From Hymenopus coronatus (taxonomy: Eukaryota > Arthropoda > Insecta > Mantodea > Hymenopodidae), in NCBI GenBank assembly GCA_030762935.1, contig CM060900.1:290653736-290717735 (forward strand): a stretch of DNA of 64,000 nucleotides. Reading direction: 5' to 3'. Made by a program: the position numbers and the translations under genes. A model generated the notes under the pieces. That model did no database searches. It had not been told where the DNA came from and was given only the letters and a program-made list of their open reading frames with translations. Shown piece by piece: positions 47,331 to 59,840 of this stretch; positions within the stretch are counted from its first letter, which is position 1; each line of letters opens with the position of its first letter.

Positions 47331-48059
47331 ATGAATGCAGTAAAACTCCAACGGACTTAATACATAGCACTATGCACATTTTGCCTTCACTTAAACTGGC
47401 GCCACTCAAGCGCTAACAGCCAGCAGTGCCAAATGCGTCAAATTATTGTTCGTGAGAAAATTTGGGCAGCAACTTCAGCTCCTGCTGCACCAACAGACGA
47501 TTCAACCTACAAAAGTAGACTACTCTGTTATTACAAAGGCAGCAAAATTGCAAAATTTCAGTGTAGACATCTTGTATCATACTGAGGCCTTTCTGATGTA
47601 CATTGAAGTCGTGTCGCATAAGAAGATAATTTTGTTAAACGTGCTATAAATACTCAAAAGATATTTTTGAGAAAAAATAGAAATGGGCCAATTGCCAACA
47701 TCACATTTATCCTGAAACAGATGCCATACTAGCTAAGTAAAAAGACAAATACAAAACTTCCAGTTTTTACCGCAAATGATTTGAATCATATTACACATCC
47801 GTTTTGGCTTGCACTAATTCATGTTCAGTACGTAGGCTTGAACTAATTCATGTTCAGTACATAGAAACTCCGATTCAACAGCATTATGTTTGACCAACAG
47901 AAAGTTACACAAAATATTAAAAACTTAATAGTCTCCCGATATACATGTTTTGGCATTTTAAAATGAAGACCTACAATTTCCATTTGTAGCCATACTATCA
48001 TAAAGCTTTAGAGTCATAGGGTATATGACACCTAAAGAAACTTAATGAAAGCTAAAAGC
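47331..48059. other. Non-genic spacer
   Basis: Nothing recognised. A short local direct repeat, TGAACTAATTCATGTTCAGTAC-like, occurs at 47815-47865. Confidence 0.5.
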
Positions 48060-48480
48060 GTCGCTTCCATTTTTACTTTCTCTACACGTACTATGTACAT
48101 AGCGAATAGAGAAGTTAATTGTAATTTACCCACAATTCGATACCGAGATTTCACAGGAAATACATATCTTGGGACTCTCTGATTAAAAAAAAAGTATTTT
48201 TAGAAGCATGTCCGTATGTGTGTCTGTGAGCACAATAGCTCAAAAACCAAAAGTAGGTTAAATACCAAACTTAGTATTTAAGTTGAGTATCTTCCAAAGA
48301 TGCGACACGAAGATGTTCTAGAAAATCCCCCCCAATCTCAACTACCCCTTACATGGAACATTTTTTTGCAAATTTTGATTTTCTCAAAAATGTTTCTAAC
48401 GGTTTTGATAAAAACACTTTATGTTTAAGATATTTTTATGGTAAATTAAATTTATATCTTGAATCTGCTGGGAACATAAT
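48060..48480 (-). repeat. Unclassified interspersed repeat, copy R3
   Basis: Reverse orientation relative to R1 and R2. The minus strand reads TTCCATGTAAGGGGTAGTTG, ATCTTCGTGTCGCATCTTTG, GCTCACAGACACACATACGG, AATCTCGGTATCGAATTG and TAGAGAAAGTAAAAATGG in the family order. Confidence 0.75.
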
Positions 48481-48831
48481 CTGAATGGCCAGTTTGCATA
48501 ACTGGTAAACCACAAGAGATAGACAAAAACTTACTAGACAAAAAATGTTGATCTTATTGAAACACACAATTAATGCTACATATATGTATACCTTTTTGTA
48601 GAAGTCCTGCGATACTTATTCACATAACATCACCGGCTCGTGCTCTGAAGACCACGTCTGAAAAGTAGACGTTACTCATTGAACCTCACGTTTAAAATCA
48701 CTCAGGACCTCGGGAATCTCAGTTTGCAAGTGAATTGTGCAGTGCTGTGATTTGTGCTGATATCCTTATCTGGGAACTTAAAATATCTAATGCTCTGTGC
48801 GTTTCTTGAAAAATACACAAATGAGATCATG
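48481..48831. other. Non-genic spacer
   Basis: Contains AAACCACAAGAGATAGACAAA at 48506, also found at 35601 (AAACCTAAGAGATAGACAAA). It may be an outlying part of the R repeat. No gene. Confidence 0.45.
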
Positions 48832-49599
48832 CTGATGATGGTTTGTGTTTAAGGGCACCCAACTAGCAGAGTCCTAACCACCCATATAAAACAAAATCGA
48901 TTAAAAGACCAAAGATACAATTCAAAAATAAATATAAAAATGGAATTGAAGATAAAAGAAGAAAGTTAACTAAAACAAAAGAGCCAGGGAATAAAACTAT
49001 GGGTGGCGAAAACCACAGATGAATTTAAAATATTTAAAAAAAGGAACGAAAACGACACAAAATAACTATAATTTGTGGATGGGTTAGAATTAAATGCTGA
49101 TAAAACAATTAAAATATTTAAAAGCCACGAATTTCCACTGCATTAAAATTCATCGTGAAAATGAAAATAAAAACAAAATCTTACTGGACATGTCAGATGC
49201 GATAGAAAGTAGAAAATCTATCTACCACTTTGTGGTCATCAACATGAACCTCCGCGAAGGAGGTCAGTAGTACGAAAGTTGAACGAGGACCTGCTAGAGC
49301 AGCACACTCTAGCAGCACATACTACACCGACAATGCTGCTCGACAGAGCAGACAAATAGGAACAGGATCCCTCTTATAAAGATAAATATGGCTAAAATTA
49401 CAGTGATCGATCTGCAAACGAGCCAATATCACCTCCTTCTGACGGGATAAACGGGAGGAAGTTACCCAATTTACAGGAAGGTCCTTCATCTCCCTAAGCC
49501 TGTTCCCGCGTAGAGCCAGACACTGGGCATGCCAGTACGAAATCATTGCTTTCCGCGCAGTAACCCTGAAGTCCGCACATGTTTCTAAAAAAGTTCAGT

Positions 49600-52500
49600 A
49601 TTAGGTTGCGTTCTTATCGTCTTAGTTGCCAAAATTGCCAGTTAATTCCCCGGCAAGCCAACGTTCCAGAATTCCATGTACATTCCATATCAAAGCCCGA
49701 AGTGTGCAAAATGAGGGGGGCATTCTGGATGTGCTGCACGATAGGATGGCAGATTTATAACTCATGAACGCTCTGAAGGGCACTAGTGGAGTCATTGATA
49801 ATAAGGCAGTCATTAAATTTTTACGGCAAACACACTGAATGGCTCAGTGGTAAAGCTCTGCTGTATAACTGGATGTTTTACTAAGGAAACCGAACTATAT
49901 GGTTCGCTCCCAGTAAAAAACTCACATCCAATACCGTCGGTGCACTTACTTGTATCGGTGTAGATAAAGTTGCGGTCGCTGTAATCAGATAAAAATACGA
50001 AAAAAACAATTACGGATACTAGACAGAGGCTTCACAGGTTTCTCGTAAACTGTTATTCCGAGATCCACGTGAAATGTAGCACAAAACTAAGCTGGGTGCA
50101 TCCTCACTCCCTTTGGAAACTTGCCAGGCTTTGAAATATCATGCTTCAAAAGAATCTTCCGAAAACGAAAACCTGTAGGCTTTGGACTAACCGAAAGTTG
50201 CTATACGGTTCATCTAACTTGGTGCAGAAAAAGGCAGTAAACGTTGGATGCCCAGTAATGCATTTAAATCAACAGACGTAATAATTAGAGAGTAGGACAT
50301 CACGTCGACATCGCAGAGGAGGTTCTGCAGATTCGGCATAGAGGCTCACAACAGGTCTTGTCTGAAAAGCTCCAACAACCACATGAATTCCTGATTATGG
50401 ACGGTGTCTAAATCTTCCGGCAAGATGGTCGTACAGAAGAATAAGCAATGTATCCATTGTCTAACTTGGATCGGATCAGTGGACGTCGCAGCAAAACCTT
50501 CTGATCCGCTCGCCAAGATTTGCCACTTAGAATCCGTAAAATATTAAGAGAACGATCACATCTCACTTTCAGTTCTCTATATGTGGTGACCAGCAAAGTT
50601 TCCGATCTAACATCAACCCAGGGAATCTCACCTCATCTACAAACAGAAGGCAGCAATCGCGTCCTACGGCGTCGGAAGTTAACGCAGAGGAACTGCTTAG
50701 TAGGGAAACGTAAGCCGTTTTTCAAGCCCCAGTCAGAAAGGTTGTCTAAACACTGCTGGAGACGTGTTCCAAAAACCGCGTACGCTGAGAAGTACAAAAG
50801 AGGGCAAAGCATACGAATAAGCAGCACGAACTCTTCAGGTAAAGCTTTGAAATATAGAAATAATCGCTATAGCAAACAGTGTGACACTTAGTACCAGCCC
50901 CGATAGCATACCGTTCACTTGACTAAAAATATTTGATAAAATTTGAGCAGATCCTTACTCGGAAAACACTGTCCACCAGGAACTCCAGAACGAACGAAGG
51001 TAGGTGTCCACGTATATTCTAGTTGTGGAGGAAACGTAAGATCCCTGTTCGCCAACACGTACCAAAAGCCTTCCTGAGATCAAAAAATATCCGAACTGTT
51101 TGAAGTTCTTTAGAAACCCTTTCATTGTCTGCGTCGATAGCGATACAAGCTGATCAGTCGCTGACCGAAGTCTTTGAAAACCGCACTGGTAGTTAATGAG
51201 TAGATTGCGTGATTCAAACTGCCACACCACCCGTCTTTTAATTGCACTTTCCACCACCTAGCAAACGCAACTGGTGAGGGACACAGAACGGCAGCTGGAC
51301 GGAAGGTGACGACCCTTTCCGAGTTTCAAAATATGAATGATGGTGGCCTCCCAATACTTACCTGGAAAAGTAGCGTCCACCCAAACACGACTATAGAGCT
51401 AGAATGGTAAAGCCCTGCCTTCAAGAGATAAAATTTGCAACATTTGAACATGGGTGGAGACTTTCGCGAAGATGAAAGTGCATAGTTTAACTCCAATATG
51501 ATGAAAAGGCGATTATAATCCTTAAGTTTTCCGGTACGAAAGGTGAACTTTTGAGATTCCAACTGAGCATTAACTATGAGAAACTCAAGCGAATAATTGT
51601 CTGAGCTACACACCAGAACGAAAGCACTACACAATGTGTTAGTCACGTGAAACCTATCAACAGAACCTACAGCTATTTTCAAACTGTCTCTTGCTATATT
51701 GGTCGAATTTCAAGCCACACGCCTCAACCTATCCCACACGACAGAGGAAGGTTTATGGCGAATAAAGGAGGTTACAAATCACGATATGATTGCTTTTTGC
51801 TATGCTTAATAACTTGTCTAGATTTGGCTCGCATCTTCCTATATTGTATGGTATCATCCAGCATAGTGCGACGCTGGAACATCCGAAGAGCACGTCTGTG
51901 AGTACAAATGGTATCCGGGCATTCATTTGTCCTCAAAAGAAACGGAAATCGAAGAGGTTGGCCAGTCGATCGCGGGTCAGATCCCTAAGCAGCAGAAACA
52001 ATGTTTGCTGTGAGGTATTCGACAAAGAAAATCACCGGGTCGTGCTCGCTGTAGTTAAAAACAACCAAAAGGGAATAAAGGTTCTAGTTCGCTCGATCCA
52101 AGTGCCATCCAACTAAACGTGTTTAAAGTAAATCCTGTGCTAACAGACTTATAAGAATTGGAAAGTGCTCACTAGAACATAAATCAGATATAACATTCCA
52201 TTGTAAGGAAACTGCCAACTTTTAAGAACAAACAGCTATGTACGGGTATTAAAACCATTGAAAGCGTCAGAGAGATATGTAAGCTCCGCGGTTTTCAGGA
52301 GAAATTGATGATTATTTTCCAAGAAATCGTAAATTAGGTTACCTCTCGCACAAGGCCGAAGTAAGTTCCAAACAGGGTGGTGGGCATTCACGTCACCGGC
52401 CAACAGAAATGCTGTTGATAACTGGAAAAGGATATCTTCTAAATCAAGGCGTGAGCGGTCAGCAGATGGAGACAGATATATACTACAAGTGGTGAAATTG

Positions 52501-52787
52501 ATAAATGGCAGCTTGATTCTTAGAGCGACTGGATGCCAAACCTTAAGGGAACGGATTCAGCATAAAGCTCATCTCGGACGAGCATCATCATGCCCCATGT
52601 GCAGGAACACCATCTTTGGGTGGTAAATCACCCGTACAGCAGAGTAGCGCTTGAATGTAACATTTTCATAAGGAAGGAGCTTTGTCACTTGTAAGCAGAC
52701 CACCAAAGATTGATTCTCGTTGAGCAACAGTTCAAGCTGTGGTCAATGTTATCTAATTCCGCGTATGTTGCACAGTAGGTTAGCCAT
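49600..52787 (-). pseudogene. LINE A4 ORF2: endonuclease-RT-RNase H remnant
   Basis: The probable start is the ATG at 52785-52787, aligned with A5. RT: 50955-51257 has RRVVWQFESRNLLINYQCGF, QRLRSATDQLVSLSTQTMKG and FLISGRLL, with the active-site block near 50804-50817. The DD pair is lost there (FVCFALF where FVDDFAIF is expected). RNase H remnants lie at about 49622-49850. Many frameshifts. Confidence 0.75.
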
Positions 52788-52839
52788 TGTCTATAACAAG
52801 GGATAGGTTTTAAATCAAAAGACATTTCTGCAGATTGTA

Positions 52840-53755
52840 CGGTTCAATTTGTTATTTTTACGTGTTGTAGTTAAACTGTTTTCAGGAGCACTCCTGTCGC
52901 TTCCGCACTGTTCATCTGGCAAGGAGGGCAGAAACCTCCTGGTGCATTTCTTCCTCGGGGAAGGGCCATTTTCCAATACAAAATTGTGATGCTCGAACCG
53001 ATTAGAGGTACTGATCGGCATAGGTATTCGTCGCCGATCTGTATGCCCCTCAGAAGATTCTTTGAAGAGGATCTACTTGGAGAATGGCGTGGACTTTTAC
53101 TTCCCTTAGATGTTTTGGGCGGAAGCTTAAACATTTACTTACCGGAAGTCGGTCCTGACATAACTTGACTTAAATGTTTTCGCTCGTGCAGAATACGCGA
53201 GGGTCTTGGTGCCCAAGGTCGAAGTTTCAGGTGACACTTTTCCTGGAGTACTCTTTACAATGGCGGTTTTGGCAGATATTGATGCTACTATAGAGGTTGA
53301 AGTGTTTTGGTGTGATTTGGCTATGAGAACCCTTTCAGAAAGTGTGGCGCTGTTTATATCGCAGGTCTAAGTTGCGATTCCCCGTCTCAATGCCGGTTAT
53401 GCTGCAATTGAGTTATAGGTACGGAGCGCGGGACAGAGGTTTGGCGGAAGCACAGAAGTTTACGGATTTCTGAGAAAACCTTCTCCCTCTTACCCGTATC
53501 TACTGGATTTCTCTCGTCTCAGTAAAACGTGAGCAATCTCGGGAACTAGATGGTGTTCCCCGCTGCAATTCCCACAAGATAGAGGTGTAGTACAGTCCCC
53601 ATCGTGCGATGCCTCGCCACAGATACCACATGTTGACCAACCAGTACAAAATTCTCTGATATGCCCAAACCGCTGGCACTTGTAACAGTTTGTGAGTTCA
53701 GAATATATGGGGCTAACCTCGATGGCTTCGTTCCCTTCCTTAATAGTTTGAGGAG
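52840..53755 (-). pseudogene. LINE A4 ORF1: gag-like remnant, C-terminal part
   Basis: Three well-kept zinc knuckles at about 53545-53690: CYKCQRFGHIREFC, CGICGEASHDGDC and CGNCSGEH. The C-terminal tail lies at 52815-53134. The N-terminal piece is displaced to 59527-59840 by the A5 insertion. The run of Ile in the open frame at this point is only the translated CAT tail of A5. Confidence 0.8.
53747..53755. repeat. Probable target-site duplication of A5, left copy
   Basis: TTTGAGGAG, imperfectly matched by TTTTAGGGAG at 59527-59536. Alignment to the uninterrupted gag of A5 (near 58580-58590) shows that both pieces cover the same gag position. Confidence 0.6.
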
Positions 53756-53764
53756 TGGTGATGG

Positions 53765-53800
<36 letters not shown>
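53756..53800. repeat. (GAT)n tract = 3' tail of LINE A5
   Basis: Thirteen or so GAT units. On the element strand it is the (ATC)n tail. The same tail type ends A1, A2, A3 and A4. Confidence 0.92.
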
Positions 53801-53801
<1 letters not shown>

Positions 53802-53812
53802 TGGTATTTGAC

Positions 53813-53840
53813 GGCGCTCAACCTCGTGGTTATCAGCGCC
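53813..53840 (-). promoter_or_regulatory. 3'-terminal hairpin of LINE A5
   Basis: Outer arms GGCGCT / AGCGCC, inner arms AACC (53820-53823) / GGTT (53828-53831) and a four-base loop. It sits about 13 nt before the trinucleotide tail. Probably the structure its RT recognises to start copying (inference). Confidence 0.6.
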
Positions 53841-54479
53841 CTCCAGAAACAAATGTGCCTAAAACCAAACGATAAAATCCATAAAAAATAGCGGCTAAGA
53901 GAAAAGATAAAACCCAGATTAAATAAAACTGCTATGGGGAAAATCAGAGCTGTACACGAGGCGATAAAGACAACGCAGCTAAAACTAATTAAATACTATA
54001 ACTCAAGCCTTATCTAAGGCACATGCATAAACATTTAGAAACGCATTTACCGCTCTACCAATAGCGGTCACGATAGAGAAAAATAAAATACAATAAAATC
54101 AAATAAAATACCACACAGTTACTCTAAAGCTAAATTGCAATAAGAATTTAAAAACTATTGCGACACGCTTTTTCATCGTTCGCCGAAATCGCGGCTATAG
54201 CAGGAGCAAGATCTGTCTTAAAAATATAGCTGTGCGTAAAAATAGAGTGACTGATCTGTAAGCGACCCAATAGCACCTCCCCTTGATTAGATTTTAGAGA
54301 CAAAGTTACCCAGTTTACCGGCAGATCCTTCGCTTACTTGAGTTTGTTGCCACGGAGAGATGACCATTCTCCATGCCAGCCCTGAAGCACCGCTCTCCGC
54401 AAAACCAACCGGAAGTCCACAGAGGTTACCATAGGACAGTACTAGGTTCCGTTGCTGCCGTCGTAGCTGCCAAAGCCGT

Positions 54480-57400
54480 CAGTTAATTGCCCTGTAAGCC
54501 GACGTGACCAGGAATTCATGCACATTCTACGCTAACACCGGAAGCGTGTAAAATGTGGAGCAGGTCCTGGATCCTCTGCACGATAGGATGGTGGTTGTAC
54601 AACTCACGAACGCTCTGAAGGGCATTAAGAGAATCGCCCATTATAAGGCAACCACCCAAATTCCGAGGATGAACGTACTGAAGGGCTCGATAGATGGCAT
54701 AAAGTTCAGCAGTATAAATGGGTGTGCCACTATGCAGAACAAAAGTATAGGTTTCGGTCCCAGTAACAATGCACATCCAACTTCGGCGCACTTACTGCCG
54801 ACAATGTGATACAAATGCGGTTACTGCAGTTGGATATAAACATTCTAAAAACCAAGTGCGGATACCAAATTCAGGCATCGCAGATTTCTCATAAACTGTC
54901 ATCCCAGGTCTACGTGAGATGTAACACGTAGCCAGTGGAAAACATGCAAGGCAGTGCAATATCGTGTTTCTGAAGTAGCTCGTGGAAACAAAAACCTGCA
55001 TCTCTGGGACTGAGTGACAATTTCCCGTATCGTTCGTCCAGCTCGGTATGAAAAGGGGGTAAACGTTGAATGTGAAGGCATGCTGTTAAGCCCACAAACA
55101 GGACATCACACCGGCATCGCATAGGGGGTTCTGCCAATGCAGTATAGAGTCTCAACACTGGGCTGGTTGGAAAAAACCCTACAGCCGCACGGATGCCCTG
55201 ATTATGGACTGTGTCTAGTCGTCTTAGCATAGGTGGTCTTTTTGAAGAAAACACAATGCAACCATAGTCCAACTTAGAATGAATCAGCACACGATAAAGA
55301 CGCAGCAGTACAATTCGACCTGTACCCCAAAATTTGCCACTTAATGTCCGTAAAATATTAACAGTACGGTCACTCCGCGCTTTGAGCTATGCTATATGCG
55401 GTGAACAGCATAATTTACGATCGAATACCACCCTCAGAAATGTCACCTAATCTGCGAAGGGACGTAAATCTGCCCCGAGTTGAAGAATAGCTGTTATTCG
55501 CCACCTACGGTGCCAGACGGTCTTCTCAGGTGAGAAACGAAAGCCGAGTTTCAAGCTCCAATCATAGAAATGGTCCATACACCGCTGGAGCCAGCGTTCC
55601 GAAAACTGTGTGCACTGAGAAGTATAGAAGATGGCAAAGCTGGTCACAAATAAACAGGACAAAACACCTGGCTGAATACATTTCGATATAGAATTAATCG
55701 CTTTAGCAAACAGTGTAACGCTTAGTACCGAGCCCTGTGGCAATCCGTTCCCTTGAATATAATGGTTAAGAAAAACCAATTCGACCCTTACTCGGAAAAC
55801 ACGGTCCCGCATAAACTGAAGGACCAACGGTAGGCGTCCACGTATGTTCCAGCTATGGAGGTAACGTAATATCCCCACTCTACAACACACATCATAGGCC
55901 TTCTCGAGATCAAAAACTATCCGTACTCTTTGGATGCTCTTTAGAAACACGTTCATGGTCTGAGTTGACAGCGAGGAAAGTTGGTCAGTTGCTGAACGAC
56001 GGCGTAGAAAACCGTACTGGAAGTTAGTCAGAGGATTGTGTGATTCCAGCCAGCACACCAACTGTAAACTGATCAGGCGTACCATCACCTTGCATACGTA
56101 ATTTGTGAGGGAAATAGGACGGTAACTGGAAGGAGGATGGTCTTTTCCAGGTTTAGGAAGATGTATGACGGTGGCCTCCCACTACTTGTCAGGAAAAGTG
56201 GCGTCAACTCAGACAGGATTATAGACCTCGAGTAGGAAAGCCTTACCATCAGAAGAGCGACATTGCAACATTTGGACGTGGATACCACCTGGTCCTGGTG
56301 TAGAGTGTCGCCAACATGAAAGTGCACTTTTTAGCTCTGTCATTGTGAAAAGGCGACTATAACCTTCAAGGTTTCCAGAACAAAAGGAGATTTATTGAGT
56401 TACCTCCTGAGCCTTAAGTGTAAGAAACTTAGGGAAATAATTGTTTGAGCTAACACCTGTGCGCAAGCACTGTGTAAAGTGTCAGCCACGTGAAACGTAT
56501 CAACAATAGCTCCGGCATGTTTTGAGACCGGCTTTGGGCATATGGGCCGATTTACCTGCCACATGCCTTAACTTATCCCATACGGCTTAAGAGGTGTACG
56601 TCGATTGAAGGAACCTACAAATTTATTCCATGATATCCTTTTGCTGCCCATAACAACCTGTCTAGAATGTGTACGCATGTTCTTATAGTGTATTAGGTTA
56701 TCCAATATAGAGAGGCGCTGCAAATTCCATAGATAACGCCTGTGAGCTCGAATAGCATACGGGCATTCATCGGTCCATTAAGGTACGTAACATCGACGGG
56801 TTTGGCCATTCGAACGCGGAATTCATTATTCAGCAGTAGAAAGAACCTTCTCTGTGAGATGTTCGACTACATAGTTCACAGAGTCGTGCTCGTTGCAGTT
56901 AAATTCATCCAAACGGCAGTACAGTTCCCAGTTGGTGTGATCTAAGCACCAGCTGGGTAAACGGGTGGAACATATATCGTGTGTCAGAAGACTAATAAGA
57001 CAAGAAAAGTGTTCACTGGAATACAAATCAGAAATTATGTTCCAGCACAATGAGACTGCTAACTGGTGAACAAAGTGCTGTATCAATGTGTGAAAAAATA
57101 AGCACGGCAGCAGAACGAAAGGCGGGCTTTCCGGTGTTCAGGAGAGCTAGAACCCAAGAAGTCTGCAATCAGCTTACCTCTCGCAAAAGCCCGAGGTGAG
57201 CCGCAAAGTAGGTGATGGGCATTCACGTCACCTAACAATAGAAAGGGTGGTGGTAACTGTGAAACTAGGTATTCTAAGTCAATGAGCGAGAGGTCAGCAG
57301 GTAGATGCTACAAGTGTTGAACATAACGGAAGGCCGCTTATTCCGTACAACGACGGACTGGATGTCGGATTTTAAGGGCACAAATTCAGTGAATAGATCA

Positions 57401-57606
57401 ACACAAATGAGCATCATTGCACATACATGTGCAGGAACACCCTATTTGGGCGATAAGTCACGCCATACGGAGAAGTACTGCTTCATGGTAACGGTGTCCT
57501 GGGGACAGAGCTCTGTCTCTTGTAGGCATACGACCAAAGGCTGATTCTGGTGCAGCTCTGGTTGATGTGGTCTAATGCCGTGAATGTTCCACTGTAGGAT
57601 AGCCAT
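54480..57606 (-). pseudogene. LINE A5 ORF2: endonuclease-RT-RNase H
   Basis: The start is the ATG at 57604-57606, followed by AILQWNIHGIRPHQPELHQ and VVCLQETEL, a clear APE endonuclease beginning. RT: 55447-56088, with QYGFLRRRSATDQLSSLSTQ, FDLEKAYDVCCR and GLPQGSVLSVTLFAKAIN, but the active site reads FVTS (55639-55650) in place of FVDD. Post-RT region: 54910-55290, with HSKLDYGCIVFSSKR and AEPPMRCR. RNase H: 54516-54791, with YTAELYAIYRALQYV and MGDSLNALQSV and HPIVQRIQDLLHILHASG. At least several frameshifts separate these blocks. Confidence 0.88.
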
Positions 57607-57639
57607 CGAATAGTCCAGGTTATGGGATAAGAGTTAAAT

Positions 57640-59060
57640 TGAAAGACGTTTCTTGCAGAATCGGCTGTACTGGTCGGTTTAATTTGCTTTTCTTCGGTGT
57701 CGGACTAATATTTAGTTTAAGAACACGATCATGTCGCTTACGTACTGTCCGTCTAGCAGTGGGGGCAGACCTCTCCTGTTCCATCTCCTCCACGGGAGAG
57801 AACTCCTGTTCAATAGAAAACTTCGTTTGAGAAACTCGAACCGATTAGAGAAAACGATCGGCGAAGATGGTGGTTGCCGATCTTTGCTCCCCCCAGAAGA
57901 GTCCTCAGAAGAGGATCGACGAGGAGAGTCCCTTTCTGAGATGATTTGGCAGTGGACTTTGCAGTTTGTTTCAAGAAGTCGCTTCGTACATAATTGGTAT
58001 TGAACGTAATATCCGGTGCGATATAGGTTGTGGGCCTGCCAGACTTATTTCCAGAGATGGAGGGTCGGGGTGACATTTGTACTGGAGTATTCTTTATGTT
58101 GGAGGATTTGGCAGATGGTGACGCCGTCATGAATGTGTATGTACTTCGCTTTGTCATCGCTCTAGCTACAAGAACCTTTTCTTATAGGGTGGCCCCGTTT
58201 AAATCGCTGATCTGTATTGCGATTTCTTGAGTCGGTACCGGTTTAGCTACAACAGAGCTATAAGTACCTGACCACAGAACGCAAGGTTCGCGATATCGTA
58301 TGAGCTTACGGACTTCCGAGAAGGACAGCTTCTCTGTCACCCGTATCTGCTGGATCGCGCCCTCTTCTGCGAAACGGGAGTATTCTCGAGAACAAGATGG
58401 ATGCTCGCCGTTACAGCTCATGCACGATGGAGTTGAAGCACAAGTACCATCGTGGGAGATGTCCCCACAATTGATACAGGTGGATTTTCCGCTAGTGTAG
58501 CCAAAACAATGACATTAAGACACCTGAGCGGGTTTGGAATATATGGCCTAAACTTGATGGATTCACACCCTGCTTTCATTTTTTGAGGGAGGTCAACTCG
58601 ATTAAAAGTAAAAAAAAGAAAAAAAAAGAACAGGGTACGGGTATGCACGGATTCACCATTGACCTTGCATGGAACCCCATAAACCGATAAGACACCTAGA
58701 GCCGAAAAATTCTCCTTGATCTCCACAACGGACAAACCGTCTAGTGTAGGGTGGTGACTACGCCGGATGAGGAGTTTACCGATCGGTACACTTTGACCTT
58801 TAGGGACGGATTGCTAACTTCGAGGCTTTGTGTATTCTAGCAGCCTGGGAAGCTGACTTGGCTTCGATGAGGTAAATGTCGTTTGAGCTAGAACGCATGT
58901 TTTCACCGGACCAGCAATGCTGTCAAAACCCATTTGAATAATAAAAGGGCTTACGGTTGAAAAATTCTCTCACTCTTCTGTCATATTAATAGCGACATGC
59001 CTCGACTACTTCTTTTCCTACGTTTTCACTAGATTTGTAAGGCTTCTTATTGGGTGCCAT
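57640..59060 (-). pseudogene. LINE A5 ORF1: gag-like protein remnant
   Basis: The start ATG is at 59058-59060 (MAPNKK, KSSENVGKEVVEACR). A middle portion at 58418-58735 contains the GVPCKVNGESVHTRTLF and RVDLPQKMKAG segments, interrupted by an A-rich expansion near 58609-58630. Knuckles follow near 58380-58530 (CINCGDISHDGTC, CMSCNGEHPSC). A basic, Ser/Thr-rich C-terminal part (57810-58157) has NKSGRPTTYIAPD. ORF1 ends shortly before the ORF2 start. Confidence 0.8.
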
Positions 59061-59526
59061 TAAATATGGTATACATTCCTCCCTCAGTACTCCGCACCCA
59101 ACACGGAGCCCAACAAGGGGTCACCCTGCTTGTCAGACACGGCTTCACAGGAGATATAGTAGGGTCACCGTTCCATTCAACCCTGGAATTCGGTATAATA
59201 CCTAGTTCTGGCCTATTTACTGGGTGTCGTTTAGTCCCTTGCCTCACGTTTAGGCGAAGCAGAAACCAGAGCAGTTATTAGGCTGCGCACCCTCCCTAGT
59301 TACTGAAGGTCAGAAGCCCAGACTCAAATGCGCAATTCTCAACCAACCAGGATATCCCTTTCTAACGACACGGGTTTCTACTTACGGCCTACGCATGGGT
59401 GGGCATTTTGACCTACTGACGGTCTCATCACTTAGAGGTTGCCCACTCGAGGTATTCAAGAGTGTATCGTGACTCCGGGTGCACAAAAACAGTACCTACC
59501 GTAGTAGGTCCCTGGGGGGGGGGGTC
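59061..59526 (-). promoter_or_regulatory. LINE A5 5' UTR
   Basis: 466 nt, collinear with the 464 nt of A1. The terminus has the inverted repeat ACCTAC (CGTA) GTAGGT followed by the C-run on the element strand. Probable internal promoter region (inference). Confidence 0.55.
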
Positions 59527-59840
59527 TTTTAGGGAGATGTACCTGATTAAATGTAATGAAGCAGCGTACGTGTAGGCACGAATTCACCATTTACTTTCTG
59601 CTGAACCCTATAAACTGATGTTACATATTTCACTCCCCGATCCTCTTGAAGTTCTTCATTTGGACAAACCAACCAAAGCGCGTGTGGTGACAATGCCACA
59701 CGAGGAGCTCATGTTCTTGCGGTTTGCAACCTTAAACGAGTAGCTAATATTTTCGCTCTAAGTATTTTCTCTGCGTGGAATACGGAAATTGCTTCAATAA
59801 GGAGTTTAGCATTTTTGGCTCTAATACTAGAAAGTCACAG
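59527..59840 (-). mobile_element. LINE family A, copy A4, displaced gag N-terminal part
   Basis: Resumes the interrupted A4 gag. GTAGGCACGAATTCACCATT and ACCCTATAAACTGATG align with the A5 gag segment at 58636-58690 (GTATGCACGGATTCACCATT, ACCCCATAAACCGATA). Similarity fades near 59840, so A4 is 5'-truncated. Confidence 0.8.

Larger units (their letters stand above)
48832..53755 (-). mobile_element. LINE family A, copy A4, 3' part (host of the A5 insertion)
   Basis: Minus-strand copy with a short CAT tail (48832-48841) and a decayed 3' segment (AAGGGCACCCAACTAG). RNase H, RT, endonuclease and the zinc-knuckle part of gag follow. At 53755 it is interrupted by copy A5 and it resumes at 59527. 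The opened-up length is about 5.2 kb, truncated in gag. Confidence 0.85.
53756..59526 (-). mobile_element. LINE family A, copy A5 (full length, nested in A4)
   Basis: The most complete copy of the family, about 5.77 kb. From the right: 5' terminus with a G11 run (59514-59524), 5' UTR of 466 nt, ORF1, ORF2, 3' UTR, the hairpin GGCGCT (53813-53818) / AGCGCC (53835-53840) and the tail (ATG)n at 53756-53800. It contains stops and frameshifts in both ORFs, so it is inactive, yet it must have inserted after A4. Confidence 0.9.

Noticed and set aside
53490..53852. A protein frame with a long poly-isoleucine run
   Set aside because: It is a chance read-through from the CAT tail of A5 into the gag of A4. 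The same applies to the Asp-rich frame on the other strand.
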